From: Streptomyces albospinus
Lineage (GTDB): Bacteria; Actinomycetota; Actinomycetes; Streptomycetales; Streptomycetaceae
Direction: 5' to 3'
Length of the DNA stretch: 64,000 bases
Assembly (NCBI RefSeq): GCF_014648695.1
Contig: NZ_BMRP01000016.1
Coordinates: 62,001-126,000, forward strand
A program made the translations under genes and the position numbers. Below the pieces are notes generated by a model, which saw only the letters and a list, made by a program, of their open reading frames with translations, was not told where the DNA came from and ran no database searches. Below, one piece after another: positions 44,341-53,122 of this stretch; the stretch's first letter is position 1; each line of letters begins with the position of its first letter.

Positions 44341-44892
44341 TCAGCCCGGGTGGCTCTGCCGTCCGGACCCCGGCGGGACGTCGACGGCTCCGCCGTCGGT
44401 CTCCCACTCTTCTTCCTGCCACAGCGCCGCCTGCGTGTCCCGGGCGGTGTCGTCGCTCGCCATGAGGGCGCTGGCGGTCAGCGGGCTACCGGGGGTGGAC
44501 GCGGCGGACATCAGCCGGGCGGCAGCGGCAGCGTCGGTCTCCGGCGGGATGACCAGCAGGTCCCAGCGGCCCTCGGTGTAGGAGAGGAGGATCAGCTTGT
44601 TCGGGTCCTGCTCTGCGGCGAACCAGCCCATGTGCACCGTGTGACCGGCCACCGGCACCTTGCGGGGCACCACGGGCCAGTAGGTCGGGTTCACCGTGAC
44701 ATGGGTGATCCGGCCCCAGCGCGCGTCCAGTACCTCTGTCAGGGCGGGAAGTTCGCACAGGAGATCGCGAGAGCGGGGCCACCAGGCGCCGTCCAGGAGA
44801 CCCGGAGGCGATCCCGCCGGGGTGAAGGAGAGGCGGGCCGGTGGCGAAGGTGCGCGCTCGCTGATGATCGTGCGGTCGACGGTCGCGGTCAT
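44341..44892 (-). CDS. DUF5994-family protein A
   Basis: A 183-residue protein of the DUF5994 family common in Streptomyces. The hallmark LLDGAWWPRSRDLLCELPAL is at about 31-50, followed by WGRITHVTVN, GHTVHMGWFAAEQDPNKL and RWDLLVIPPETDAAAAARLM. The tail is acidic. It has no membrane helix or signal. It is divergent from a second family member at 45168, so the two may share control. Molecular function not known. Confidence 0.85.
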   Translation of the reverse strand: MTATVDRTIISERAPSPPARLSFTPAGSPPGLLDGAWWPRSRDLLCELPALTEVLDARWGRITHVTVNPTYWPVVPRKVPVAGHTVHMGWFAAEQDPNKLILLSYTEGRWDLLVIPPETDAAAAARLMSAASTPGSPLTASALMASDDTARDTQAALWQEEEWETDGGAVDVPPGSGRQSHPG

Positions 44893-45167
44893 GGCGTCGA
44901 CCTGTCCCCGGGACCGGTCTACGACGTCCCGGTGTTGTTGCTCGCCGGAGACGACACCGGCGCGGGAGCCGGTATGCGAAGCACTCCCGGTTTCGTCACT
45001 CTACTTCGGCCAGCGGTCCGTGAAGTTATGCGTGACCAGGAATTTTCCCGGCGAACGGGGCCCGGCTCCACCGCGTGGCCCGCCCGTGCCCCGGGACCCG
45101 GAGTACGGTGAAGTGACGAGGTCACCCCGCCGGGCGGACGCACCGCCCGGAAGGCGAGCGAACAGAC

Positions 45168-45692
45168 ATGGCCGACTCCGACGCTCCTCGCGTCCCGCAG
45201 CTTCTGCCGGACGCGGTCCATCACGCCCTCAGGCCCGGGACGGCCCTCTTGAGGCTCGTGACCACGCAGACCCGCGAGCAGGTTCTCGACGGCGCGTGGT
45301 GGCCGCGTTCCCGCGACATCGGCGCCGAGCTCCCCAGTCTGATCGCCGCGCTGACCGACCACCTCGGCCCCATCCTGCGCGTCGGCCTCGACGCCGGCGC
45401 CTGGGAGGAACTGCCGACCCGGCTGATCATCGACGACCAGGTCGTGCACATCGACTCCTTCCCGGTCGGCGACGACACCATCCTCATCACCCGAGGCGAC
45501 CAGGACCACTTCTCCCTGCTGGTGGTTCCGCCGCATGCGACGTCCGAAGCAGCCCGTACCGCGATGGCCAAGGCCGTCCAGGCCGGCAACGTCACCCAGG
45601 CCGAGCAGATCCTCATCGACACCGGAATCCGGCGAGCACACCCCGCCCCCGTGGAGGAGCCGAAGCCGGGCCGTGAACGCGGCGAACCGTGA
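45168..45692 (+). CDS. DUF5994-family protein B
   Basis: A 174-residue protein with the same signature, VLDGAWWPRSRDIGAELPSL, then GPILRVGLDAGAWEELPTRL, VVHIDSFPVGDDTILITRGD and HFSLLVVPPHATSEAARTAM. It is clearly paralogous to the divergent neighbour but differs in the middle, where GWF-AEQDP is replaced by a DSFPVGDD segment. GGAAGG lies 13 nt before the ATG. Function unknown. Confidence 0.85.
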   Translation: MADSDAPRVPQLLPDAVHHALRPGTALLRLVTTQTREQVLDGAWWPRSRDIGAELPSLIAALTDHLGPILRVGLDAGAWEELPTRLIIDDQVVHIDSFPVGDDTILITRGDQDHFSLLVVPPHATSEAARTAMAKAVQAGNVTQAEQILIDTGIRRAHPAPVEEPKPGRERGEP

Positions 45693-46032
45693 GGAAGGCG
45701 GGCTCGCCGGGCCCGAAGTTGCGGAAGGTGAATCCGGACGGCCGCTTGTCCAAAGTCCAGCGCGTGGGCGGGGCCGCTGAGTGGAATCCCCGTTCGTCGA
45801 CGAGGTCAACTGCCCAACTGTGGCCACCGAGTCGGGCGGATGACGGGCATGGCCTATCGGGTCCGCACCCGGCCGTGAGGGAGTTGGTGGTCGTGGTCAG
45901 GGTCGGTGAAGAACGACCGGTGAGGCGGATCGCGATCTGTCGGTGACCGATGGGGGGCGGTGTGAGCGGTGCGTCGCCCATCCCTGGGTCGTGAGGGCCG
46001 AGCGTGGGGAGGCGGTCGGTCGACGATATGCG
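45693..46032. other. Intergenic, no gene recognised
   Basis: About 340 bases between DUF5994 B and the MerR gene stop. No coherent frame or terminator hairpin was seen. Confidence 0.4.
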
Positions 46033-46380
46033 TCAAGGACCCGGGGGCCGACTCGGGTCGGCAGCGGTCCGGCGCAGTTCCTCGTTGAGTCGCCGGCTCT
46101 CCTCGAGCTCGTCCTCAAGGAGGACGATGCGGCAGGCGGCCTCGATGGGGATGCACTGGTCGACGAGTTCGCGGGCGCGGGCCGCGATGCGCAGCTGGTA
46201 GCGGGAATAGCGTCGATGGCCGCCTTCGGAGCGCAAGGGGGCGATGAGGCGGGCCTCACCGACGGCCCGCAGGAAAGCAGGCGTGGTGCCGATCATCTCC
46301 GCGGCCCGGCCCATGGTGTAGGCGGGGTAGTCGTCGTCATCGAATTTGTCGGTGGCGCGCGAGGGGGTCTTTCGGGTCAT
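46033..46380 (-). CDS. MerR-type helix-turn-helix regulator, short
   Basis: A 115-residue protein with a winged HTH of the MerR type: YTMGRAAEMIGTTPAFLRAVGEARLIAPLR and EGGHRRYSRYQLRIAARARELVDQ. A C-terminal helix rich in Glu/Arg (LEDELEESRRLNEELRR) is the dimerisation coiled coil. There is no effector domain and no Cys ligand set, so it is not a metal sensor. AGAGG lies 4 nt before the ATG at 46380. Confidence 0.87.
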   Translation of the reverse strand: MTRKTPSRATDKFDDDDYPAYTMGRAAEMIGTTPAFLRAVGEARLIAPLRSEGGHRRYSRYQLRIAARARELVDQCIPIEAACRIVLLEDELEESRRLNEELRRTAADPSRPPGP

Positions 46381-47064
46381 CGAACCTCTTCGTAGGCCGC
46401 GTCGAGGGGCTCTTGGCGTCGTACGGCACCAAGAGTCGAGCCCCGAGGGATTTCGGCACCATCCACCGGTGCCGGGCGCCGGCGTTCTGATTCCGCACGT
46501 GTGCTTCCGCACGTGTGCCCGATAGGGCGGGGATGCGGGAATGGCAGCTGCGTGACCGTGGTCAATAAAAGCTAACCCAATGAATCATGAATGTCTACCG
46601 TGGCTACGACAGATTTCCCTCGGCTGCAGTAACGGAATCACACTGCTCTGCCGGCACGGGCGGGGGCCTCGCGTGCCGCCGGCGCCCGGGGCGCACCGCG
46701 CCGGGCGGCTGGAGCAGTGTGATTCCGCCCGGACGGCGGCCGAGACAGTCGGGCTTTCCGGTCGAATAGCGACGGGCGTCGCCGTCGAATATCTGATGCC
46801 ACAACGACAGAAATGGCCGCCGGCGCGGTAGGTTTATTATGCCCTCGAAAATGCCGGGACTCATTCACTGTGTATGGTCGCCAGTGCCGTGCTAGGGTCC
46901 TTTCCAGTTGCAGTTGTGGTTCCCGAGGGCATCAAGCGCACTCACCGTCGTACGCGGTGCGGGCACTTTTCTATTTTCCGGAGTATTTCCGGCGGGGTGA
47001 TCATCGCGGCGACACGGGGTTCGCGTCGTGTGGGCTCCGGGCACTGCCCCGAAGGAGATATGAC
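46381..47064. other. Intergenic upstream of csp, with long palindrome
   Basis: About 680 bases without a protein gene. It holds the long inverted repeat at 46633-46727 and the promoter and probably long 5' leader of the cold-shock gene. A TAGGGT near 46893 could be its -10. Confidence 0.45.
46633..46727. repeat. 16-bp perfect inverted repeat around GC-rich core
   Basis: Arms CGGAATCACACTGCTC (46633-46648) and GAGCAGTGTGATTCCG (46712-46727) are perfect and separated by 63 nt of very GC-rich sequence with its own CCGGC/GCCGG pairing. An RNA would form a long cruciform-like hairpin. There is no T-tract, and the arms match no IS end I know. Confidence 0.6.
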
Positions 47065-47268
47065 ATGGCTACTGGCATCGTGAAGTGGTTCAACGCGGAA
47101 AAGGGTTTCGGCTTCATCGAGCAGGACGGTGGCGGCGCTGACGTCTTCGCCCACCACTCGAACATCGCCGCCCAGGGATTCCGCGAGCTGCAGGAAGGCC
47201 AGAAGGTGAACTTCAACGTCACGCAGGGCCAGAAGGGCCCGCAGGCAGAGAACATCGTTCCCGCCTGA
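47065..47268 (+). CDS. Cold-shock protein (CspA family)
   Basis: A 67-residue OB-fold RNA chaperone, MATGIVKWFNAEKGFGFIEQ, with RNP1 (KGFGFI) and RNP2-like DVFAHHS. It ends ENIVPA. GAAGGAG lies 7 nt before the ATG. It is followed by a strong terminator and then by genes matching the SCO5918-SCO5921-type cold-shock locus of Streptomyces (helicase, CBS protein, SCO5918 protein). Probably active at low temperature. Confidence 0.95.
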   Translation: MATGIVKWFNAEKGFGFIEQDGGGADVFAHHSNIAAQGFRELQEGQKVNFNVTQGQKGPQAENIVPA

Positions 47269-47287
47269 CACTGCGCGTACACCGTAT

Positions 47288-47318
47288 CCGGGGCCCGCAC
47301 GTTGGGTGCGGGCCCCGG
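47288..47318 (+). terminator. Hairpin terminator after csp
   Basis: Perfect 13-bp arms CCGGGGCCCGCAC and GTGCGGGCCCCGG with a 5-nt loop, 20 bp after the csp stop. It lacks a long T-tract, as is common in Streptomyces. Confidence 0.8.
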
Positions 47319-47612
47319 TTCGGTGGTCCTGCGTTCTTCCGTTGCGCGCCATGACGGAAGAACGCAAGCGGCGCGGGGCTGCATGAGCCGACCGCCGCCC
47401 CTATGGCGCGGCAGGGTGGCAGTTCCCCCGGCTCCGTGAGCCGGAAATTCCATCGCGCTTCATTGCGGCGTTGCCGGCTCGCTTCCACCCGCCGGGCCGA
47501 TATATTTCCGCCCCGCTTCGTTTCATCTTTTTCGTCTGCTCGTTGCGATTCATTGTGTGCGGCGCCCTGCCGCCGGGAATTCCTCGGCGTACCGCATCGA
47601 GGGAGGTTCTCC

Positions 47613-48276
47613 ATGAACCGCTCAGCACGCTCGAAGGACCACTCGGCCCGCGCCCGCCCCACCGGCTCCGGTCGTCGCGACTACCGTTCGCAACCGTCGC
47701 GCCGCTCCGTTGGCTACAGGCGCCGTCCCGCCGCACGGCCGGGAGGTTTCGCCCTGCCCGTCACGCACACCCCTGCCCGGCCCCCGGCCGAGACCTTCGC
47801 GGAACCGGACGTGCCACCCGCGCTGCTGGCGTCGCCGACCGCGGAAGGGGTGTCGGTTCCGTTCCCGATCCGGGCCGCCACACTGCCCAGCTCGCCGGTC
47901 GGACGCTATGTGCCGAGCCGTGGGCGCGCCGCCGGACTGCCTGCACCGCGGCGGCCGTGCCGCCCGAGCTGGCGAGTCCGGCAGCGGCGTCAACCCGGCC
48001 CTGCCCCAGCAGTGCCGTGACATGGACCGCCTGCGACCGACGCCGGCATCGCTCCGCAGTCCACCCAGGTCCGCTCCGGCGAGGCCGCACCGAGCCGCGT
48101 CACCGGCGCTCAGGCTCCCTCCGGAATTCCCCGTCACCATCACCGTCCCGGCCGTCGAGCACGCCGAACACAGCGGCTCCGCCACGGCGGCCGCCGCAGC
48201 CGCTCCGCCCAGGCCCGACGTTCCGCAGGCTCCCCACGAGCCGCGGCCGATCAGCCCTACCGGGCGCGCCCGGTAG
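47613..48276 (+). pseudogene. DEAD-box RNA helicase lacking its catalytic core
   Basis: The N-terminus from the ATG at 47613 (GGGAGG 6 nt upstream) is that of Streptomyces cold-shock DEAD-box helicases: FALPVTHTPARPPAETFAEP and VSVPFPIRAATLPSSPVGRY (Q-motif). After RGRAAG, where motif I (GRTGSGKT) should start, the sequence changes frame and jumps to CLHRGGRAARAGESGSG (motif VI), then EFPVTITVPAVEHAEHSGS, the usual C-terminal tail. About 280 codons with motifs I to V are gone. The gene cannot encode a helicase. It is otherwise in its usual place between csp and the CBS gene. Confidence 0.8.
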
Positions 48277-48337
48277 GGCCCGGTCCGAGCGGCCACTCGC
48301 GCCTCGCCGGCCCACGACCGCACGGAAGGAATCGTTG

Positions 48338-48730
48338 ATGCTGCGTCAGATCCGTTTGCCGATGGGCCGATTCGGAAGGGCGGTCGGCGATGCGATGGCG
48401 TCGCCGGGACCACAGGTCGGCGACGACATGATCGTCGACGTGGCCCTGGCCGTCCTCGACGGCGCACGCGCCGACCATCTCCTCGTCCGTGGCGAGGACG
48501 GGCGCTGTACGGGCCTGGTCACCCGTTCCCAGATGTCAGCCCACCAGCACGGCTCCTGGTACACCGAGGAGACCCGGTTGCGGGACATCGTCTACGACCG
48601 TGGGCCGTTCATTTCGCCCGCGATGCCGGTGCGCGACGCGGAACGTGCCATGCGCCGGCGCGCGTTGCCCGCCTCACCCGTGATCGATGAGGACGGACAC
48701 GCCCTGGGCATCCTCGTCCTCACCCCCTGA
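48338..48730 (+). CDS. CBS-domain protein of cold-shock locus
   Basis: A 130-residue protein with a CBS pair: MIVDVALAVLDGARADHLLV and GLVTRSQMSA form the first, PFISPAMPVRDAERAMRRR and SPVIDEDGHALGILVLTP the second. CBS pairs bind adenine nucleotides. GGAAGGA lies 7 nt before the ATG at 48338. Its position after the helicase and before the SCO5918-like gene is conserved in the genus. Confidence 0.88.
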   Translation: MLRQIRLPMGRFGRAVGDAMASPGPQVGDDMIVDVALAVLDGARADHLLVRGEDGRCTGLVTRSQMSAHQHGSWYTEETRLRDIVYDRGPFISPAMPVRDAERAMRRRALPASPVIDEDGHALGILVLTP

Positions 48731-48789
48731 CCCCTCTCCCGCCCGGGCCGGCGATCCGTCCGGCTTCTCATCGACCCTGTAGAGGCACC

Positions 48790-49098
48790 ATGCGCTGTGT
48801 CATCGCCCGCTTCCCCTTCGACCTGTTCAAGGCCGAGGTGCAGGATGCGATGAAGGGCATCAGGCCCGAACCCCTCACCGGTGAGTCCGTGCTCATCGGC
48901 CGCCGCCACTACCCGGTCAAGCAGGTCGGGGAGATCATCACCGGACAGGATCGCCGGGACTTCACCGCGGGCGAGGTGACCCGAGCCCTGGGCCGTCTCG
49001 GCTTCGAGTGCAGCCCGGCCGGCGCGCTCGTGCCCCTGACGCCCGTCACACCGCTGGAGGCGGCGTCGGCCCCGTCGGAAGACCAGCCCCGGGCCTGA
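48790..49098 (+). CDS. SCO5918-family protein
   Basis: A 102-residue conserved Streptomyces protein, MRCVIARFPFDLFKAEVQDA, with GESVLIGRRHYPVKQVGEII and RDFTAGEVTRALGRLGF. It is small, soluble and of unknown function, always seen near cold-shock and DEAD-box genes. AGAGG lies 4 nt before the ATG. The C-terminal Pro/Ala tail is variable. Confidence 0.82.
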   Translation: MRCVIARFPFDLFKAEVQDAMKGIRPEPLTGESVLIGRRHYPVKQVGEIITGQDRRDFTAGEVTRALGRLGFECSPAGALVPLTPVTPLEAASAPSEDQPRA

Positions 49099-50543
49099 CC
49101 AGGTCGGCGTCGTCGGCCGAAGCCGCCCACAGCGACCGACGCAGCGGTCGGAACGGCTCACATCACCTCAGTCCAGGCGCCGGGTGGGCGTGGTGAGTGG
49201 TGTGCCGGCTTCGCCCTTCGTTGTCGCGTCCGCAGGCCGTAGGCAGGCTTCGAGCTGTGCGCTGCTGATCAGGGGCTTACCAGCAGCGCACGAGCACCCA
49301 CGCCACCGAGAAGGCACGCGGGTATGCGTAAGCCACCTGCTACGTCGCGCTGTTCGGCGCCACTGCCTACCCGGTGCTCCTCGCGGCGGACCTTCGCGTG
49401 CGCCGGGTGCAGACTCGGTGGCGCGGCCTCGATGAGCACCTCGGTTTTCGTGCTGTGGCGCGTTGGGGGAGCAGCCGAGCATCACGCGGTGTCCGGTTCA
49501 GCCTCACCACCGCCCACGCCTTCCTCATCCTCCGCCGCCTGGACCCGAGAGCAACAACGCCGGCCTGACCTCCTGCCAAGCCCTCGACGCCCTGCTGCCG
49601 AGTCACCAACCAGCACCACAAGACAGTCACAGCTCGCGAGCCCGGCTCAAACGAAGTACTGGCGAGCCGAGACCCCGGCCGGGCAGCGCCGATCCGCCGT
49701 TGCCCGATCGCGCCAACGCCCATGGAAGGGGGCCGGCGACGTTCGGGGCCGTCTCGCCCAACACTGCCTCGACCGGAGCGGGGTTGGGCGAGCACCGTGC
49801 TTGCGGCCCCATGGTGGAGACACCTCCTGGCCTCACGATCGGTGTCGCGGCGTCGAGGGGCTCTCCCTTCCGGCCACGTGCCTCGAAGGCCGGTGGCACG
49901 TCTGGTGACCGCATGCGGTTGTCCTGGTGGCCGACCTCGCGTCGCCGCTGTGCGGCTTCGACGAGGAGCAGGCGCCCTGCCGCTGGGGCCACGTCTCCGG
50001 CGCCTTCATCACGAGAGCGAACGATGACGCGTGGTGACCGGAAGAGGCGAGCCTGCCCTCACAGCGAGGTGCCGTGCCAGTGGCCCTCGACCCGGAACCA
50101 AAGGCCTGGTGAGACGACCGAGTTGACGACGGGCCGCACCCCGGAAGAAGAGCAGGAGTCCGAAGGCGGACCGCTGACAACCTCTCCCGAACTCCCCGGG
50201 ACGCCGAGCGGCCTTCCGTGCCAGGCAGCAGGGGTGTGAGCGTGATGGAGACCATCGTCGCCCGGCGCCGGAAGAAGTGAGCTCGTCTCCCCGCGGGCAT
50301 CCGCACCGATGAGTCACGTCCTGTGTTGCCGCAGGTCACCTGTAAGCGGGCAATGGCTCCGGTTCCGGCTTCGTCCGCCCCGAGGACGCGCCAGTGCCGG
50401 AGCGCCGGGTGGTGTGACACCCCTTGGCCGGGGTCGCGCTTGATCGTCTTGGTCTCTCCGGTGCGCGGACCGTGAAATCGGAAGGCCGTGGTCAACCCCA
50501 AGCGGTGGTCCAGGCCACCCAGTGAGCCTGCTGCCGGGCGCTC
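49099..50543. other. 1.4-kb stretch without a supported gene
   Basis: Frames here are short and of antisense-like composition. A plus-strand frame with CYVALFGATAYPVLLAADLR and RRVQTRWRGLDEHLGFR (about 49340-49470) and a minus-strand frame with MGLTTAFRFHGPRTGETKTI (about 50440-50500) look like protein fragments but match no family I can name. The stretch is probably a decayed region. Confidence 0.4.
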
Positions 50544-51824
50544 CTATGGCAGCGTGGTGGTGTCGATCGCTTGGATCTGGTTTGAGTCGTGGTCCGAGAC
50601 GAGCAGGGTCTTTCCGTCGGGGCTGAGGGCGAACTCCCGGGGGAAGGCGCCGGTTTGGATGCGTCCGAGGTTGGCTGGTTTGCCGGTGAGGGCGGCCCGG
50701 GTGTCGACCACGGTCAGTCCGGTGGTGGCGCCTGGGGTGTGGAATCGGTTGGTGTCGGCGGTGATGATGCGGCTGCCGCCTCGTACGAAGGTCAGTCCGA
50801 CGGGGGCGGTGCCGACCTGAACGGAGGTCAGCAGGGCGTGCTGGGGGTCGGTGGTGAGTTTTGCGGCGTCGAAGGCGAGCAGGGCGTTGCTCTTGCGGGC
50901 TGTGACCCATACCGTCTTCCCGTCCGGTGAGGGGGCTACCCGTACCGGGTTGCATCCGGCCAGGACGCTGCCACGCAGGGCCTTTTCCGGAGTCGCTTCC
51001 AGGGTGGCGAGGTCGATGACGCTGAGCTCGCCGTGCTTGGCGCCTGCTGTCGGTTTCTGGCTCGGGGCGATCTCACTGGTCGCGTACAGCCAGCGTCCGT
51101 TGGGGGAGATGGCGGTGCCGACCACGGCTTGGCCCAGGGTCAGGCTGCCGATGAGGGAGCTTTGGCCGAATCCACCGCGAAGTGCCTTGCGCAGGTCGAA
51201 GACCTCGATGTCGCCGCGGTGGCCGGTGCCGGCGTCTCCGTATTCCTGGCTGACGAAGGCGTAGTGGTCATCGGGTGAGACGGTCACCTCGATCGCGCTG
51301 GTCCCGGCCGTGCCGGTGAGCGTTCCCAGCACGGCCCCCGGTGTTCCTGCCGCAGCCTTGGCCGCGTCCACCACGATCGCTCCGCTGCCCGCGGCGATGA
51401 GCAGTTCGCGTCCGTCATGGGTGAGGGCGACGCCGGTGGCGCCTTCCTTCCCCACGCTGGCGGCCGGGAGCGGAATCTTGTGTAGGAGCCGGGGCTGGGT
51501 GCTGTCTGTGGACAGCACCCCGAGTTCCGTCTTCAACGCGGCGAAGGCGATGTGGCCCGTCCGGGCGTAGACCAGTCCGAAGGGCCGGGGCGGGACGGTC
51601 AGACTCGCGGTGTGGACACCGCCCAGCTGCGACTGCGCTGGTGCGGCCGAGGACTGACACGAGGGCTCGGATGCGGACGCGGCCGGCGGGAGGGCTGCTG
51701 CGGAGAGCGCCGACGAGCTGGTACGGCTACTTGGGGCACTGCCCTTCCCCGCGCATGCCGACGCGGCCAGTCCCACGGTCAGCGCCAGCGCCAACGACCA
51801 CAGCCGTTTTCCTGAGAAGTCCAT
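50544..51824 (-). CDS. YncE/lactonase-like beta-propeller lipoprotein
   Basis: A 426-residue exported lipoprotein. The signal peptide LWSLALALTVGLAASAC has lipobox ASAC, then a Ser/Ala linker. A seven-bladed YVTN-type propeller follows with repeats such as VALTHDGRELLIAAGSGAIVVD, VTVSPDDHYAFVSQE, TAISPNGRWLYATSE, VAPSPDGKTVWVTARK and FALSPDGKTLLVSDHDSNQI. Such proteins are thought to scaffold or bind ligands at the cell surface. GGGGAAG lies 4 nt before the ATG at 51824. It stands alone between decayed regions. Confidence 0.88.
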   Translation of the reverse strand: MDFSGKRLWSLALALTVGLAASACAGKGSAPSSRTSSSALSAAALPPAASASEPSCQSSAAPAQSQLGGVHTASLTVPPRPFGLVYARTGHIAFAALKTELGVLSTDSTQPRLLHKIPLPAASVGKEGATGVALTHDGRELLIAAGSGAIVVDAAKAAAGTPGAVLGTLTGTAGTSAIEVTVSPDDHYAFVSQEYGDAGTGHRGDIEVFDLRKALRGGFGQSSLIGSLTLGQAVVGTAISPNGRWLYATSEIAPSQKPTAGAKHGELSVIDLATLEATPEKALRGSVLAGCNPVRVAPSPDGKTVWVTARKSNALLAFDAAKLTTDPQHALLTSVQVGTAPVGLTFVRGGSRIITADTNRFHTPGATTGLTVVDTRAALTGKPANLGRIQTGAFPREFALSPDGKTLLVSDHDSNQIQAIDTTTLP

Positions 51825-51946
51825 CACGCTTCCCCTTTCTCACCTTGGAAACTACGGCGATGGTGGCAGAAAACCTTGTGGATTCTCTGTGGAAAGCAGA
51901 GGCCATCACCCGTTCCGAAGGCCCTTCGCCCCGTGACAAGCTACGG

Positions 51947-52087
51947 CGCTGCACCGAGAAGCGCAGCCGGGCCGTGGGCTTCTACCTCTACCTGTCCGCT
52001 GCGATCGTCACACTGCGTATGCTCATCCGCCGTGCGGCCCCGCGCTACCGCTGGGACGGCCGCCCAACCACCAGGCGCCTGGAATGA
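51947..52087 (+). pseudogene. IS5-family transposase C-terminal remnant
   Basis: The last 46 codons read RCTEKRSRAVGFYLYLSAAI, then VTLRMLIRRAAPRYRWDGRP. This matches the C-terminus of the same IS5 subgroup as the remnant at 1308-1481. It cuts into the secreted-protein gene on the opposite strand. Confidence 0.65.
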
Positions 52088-52099
52088 CGCCTACTGCCG

Positions 52100-52338
52100 G
52101 GCGCTCTAGGTTCGACGAGGGCCGGCGAAGTGACGGTCACCTCGTCCGTTCCGGCGCGCATCCCGGCGACGTCGAACGCGACCGGCCCGTTCACCTCGAT
52201 CCTGGCCCCGGGCCCGGCGCCGGTATACGACAGGTGAGGACCTCTGGCCGCGGCTGCTCCCGGCGCCGCCGACAGGAGGAGCGCACCGGCCGCGGCCAAG
52301 ACAGGGGCCCACCGGCGCAGGGACCGGGGAGGGAACAC
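52100..52338 (-). pseudogene. Secreted protein gene truncated by IS remnant
   Basis: From a GTG at 52338 with AAGGAG 6 nt upstream the frame encodes a Sec signal peptide (RRWAPVLAAAGALLLSAAPG, cleavage near AAA-RG). It is followed by HLSYTGAGPGARIEVNGPVA and FDVAGMRAGTDEVTVTSPAL. It then runs into the antisense of the IS5 remnant. Only about 55 mature residues are left. The beginning resembles small Streptomyces exported beta-sandwich proteins. Confidence 0.6.
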
Positions 52339-52609
52339 GGCGGGCTCCTTGCGGGGTCGGGTCTCCAACCGGCGGTGACGGCGCGGCACGCGCCTCGTGC
52401 CGGTGGCGGACACGTTGACGCAGGTCATCGTCGATGACGTTCGACCGCCCGCAAGGGTTGCCCGGCACCGCTCTGGTCCAGCGGACACCACACCTGGCTG
52501 GGGCCTGTCCGGTGAGTCTTCGTGGATTCAACCGACGCCGACATGTCCAGCCACGGCTGGCTGACGGAGCCTCGGGCGCGGCTCGCCCGCATCAGACGCG
52601 AGTGCCCAG

Positions 52610-52657
52610 TCGGACGAGTGATTTACCGGGCGCCTGCGGAGTAGTAGCTTGCAGAAA
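52610..52657 (+). repeat. Dispersed repeat, copy B
   Basis: Second copy of the repeat at 40742-40790 (TCGGACGAGTGATTTACCGG to TAGCTTGCAGAAA), with about six mismatches in 48 positions. Confidence 0.6.
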
Positions 52658-52713
52658 CGGGGCGGAGCTTCCTACGCGGCGTTGCGGTAGATGTGTGTCG
52701 TTCGTGCGGGACT

Positions 52714-52766
52714 GCGCCAGCTGTAGCTCACCTCGCATCACCGGCGTGTGCGTATGGTTCAACTCG
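52714..52766 (+). other. tRNA-like remnant, copy of 21168-21200
   Basis: GCCAGCTGTAGCTCA resembles an acceptor/D-arm start. CGCATCACCGGCGTGTGCGT followed by ATGGTTCAACTC resembles the T-arm and repeats 21168-21200 with four mismatches. The D-loop and anticodon arm are missing. Confidence 0.35.
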
Positions 52767-52805
52767 GACCTCGGACCTCGGACACAGACCGTACGTACAT
52801 GGTTG

Positions 52806-52840
52806 AGAGGGTTGTGACTCCACAGTCACAACCCTCTTTC
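52806..52840 (+). terminator. Strong hairpin terminator
   Basis: Perfect 14-bp arms AGAGGGTTGTGACT and AGTCACAACCCTCT with a CCAC loop, followed by TTTC. Structure and T-run favour plus-strand transcription. No clear gene precedes it on that strand, so it may have come with a lost element. Confidence 0.7.
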
Positions 52841-53060
52841 GCATGTCGAGGGTCAGTGTGAGTCCGAACTGTTCGTGCAGAGGGCGCTTGCGTTCGGGGG
52901 CGGCGGCGAGGAGCGTGTCGGTCATTACGCCGGGCTCCGAGACCATGTGGCCGATCTGCTCTGCGGTGAGGACTTCGGGCTCGACTGCCGTCGCGGCGAG
53001 GAGCTCCTGTTGAGCCGCGGCCTCCGGCGGCTGCACCCGCCCACGCCGCGCAGGCCCCAT
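52841..53060 (-). pseudogene. Serine recombinase C-terminal remnant
   Basis: The frame contains PPEAAAQQELLAATAVEPEV, then LTAEQIGHMVSEPGVMTDTL and ERKRPLHEQFGLTLTLDMRK, ending VTVESQ. This follows the plan of serine recombinase tails (LTAxQIxxMVxxLGDMxxxLxxADPxxKAxLYxxLGLxLTYxP). The catalytic domain is absent. It adjoins the terminator at its 3' side. Confidence 0.5.
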
Positions 53061-53122
53061 AAGAACTCCTAACGCAACTCGGGTAGCCGTTACCTCCGGA
53101 TGAGTTCGGCGGTTGCTTGGGT

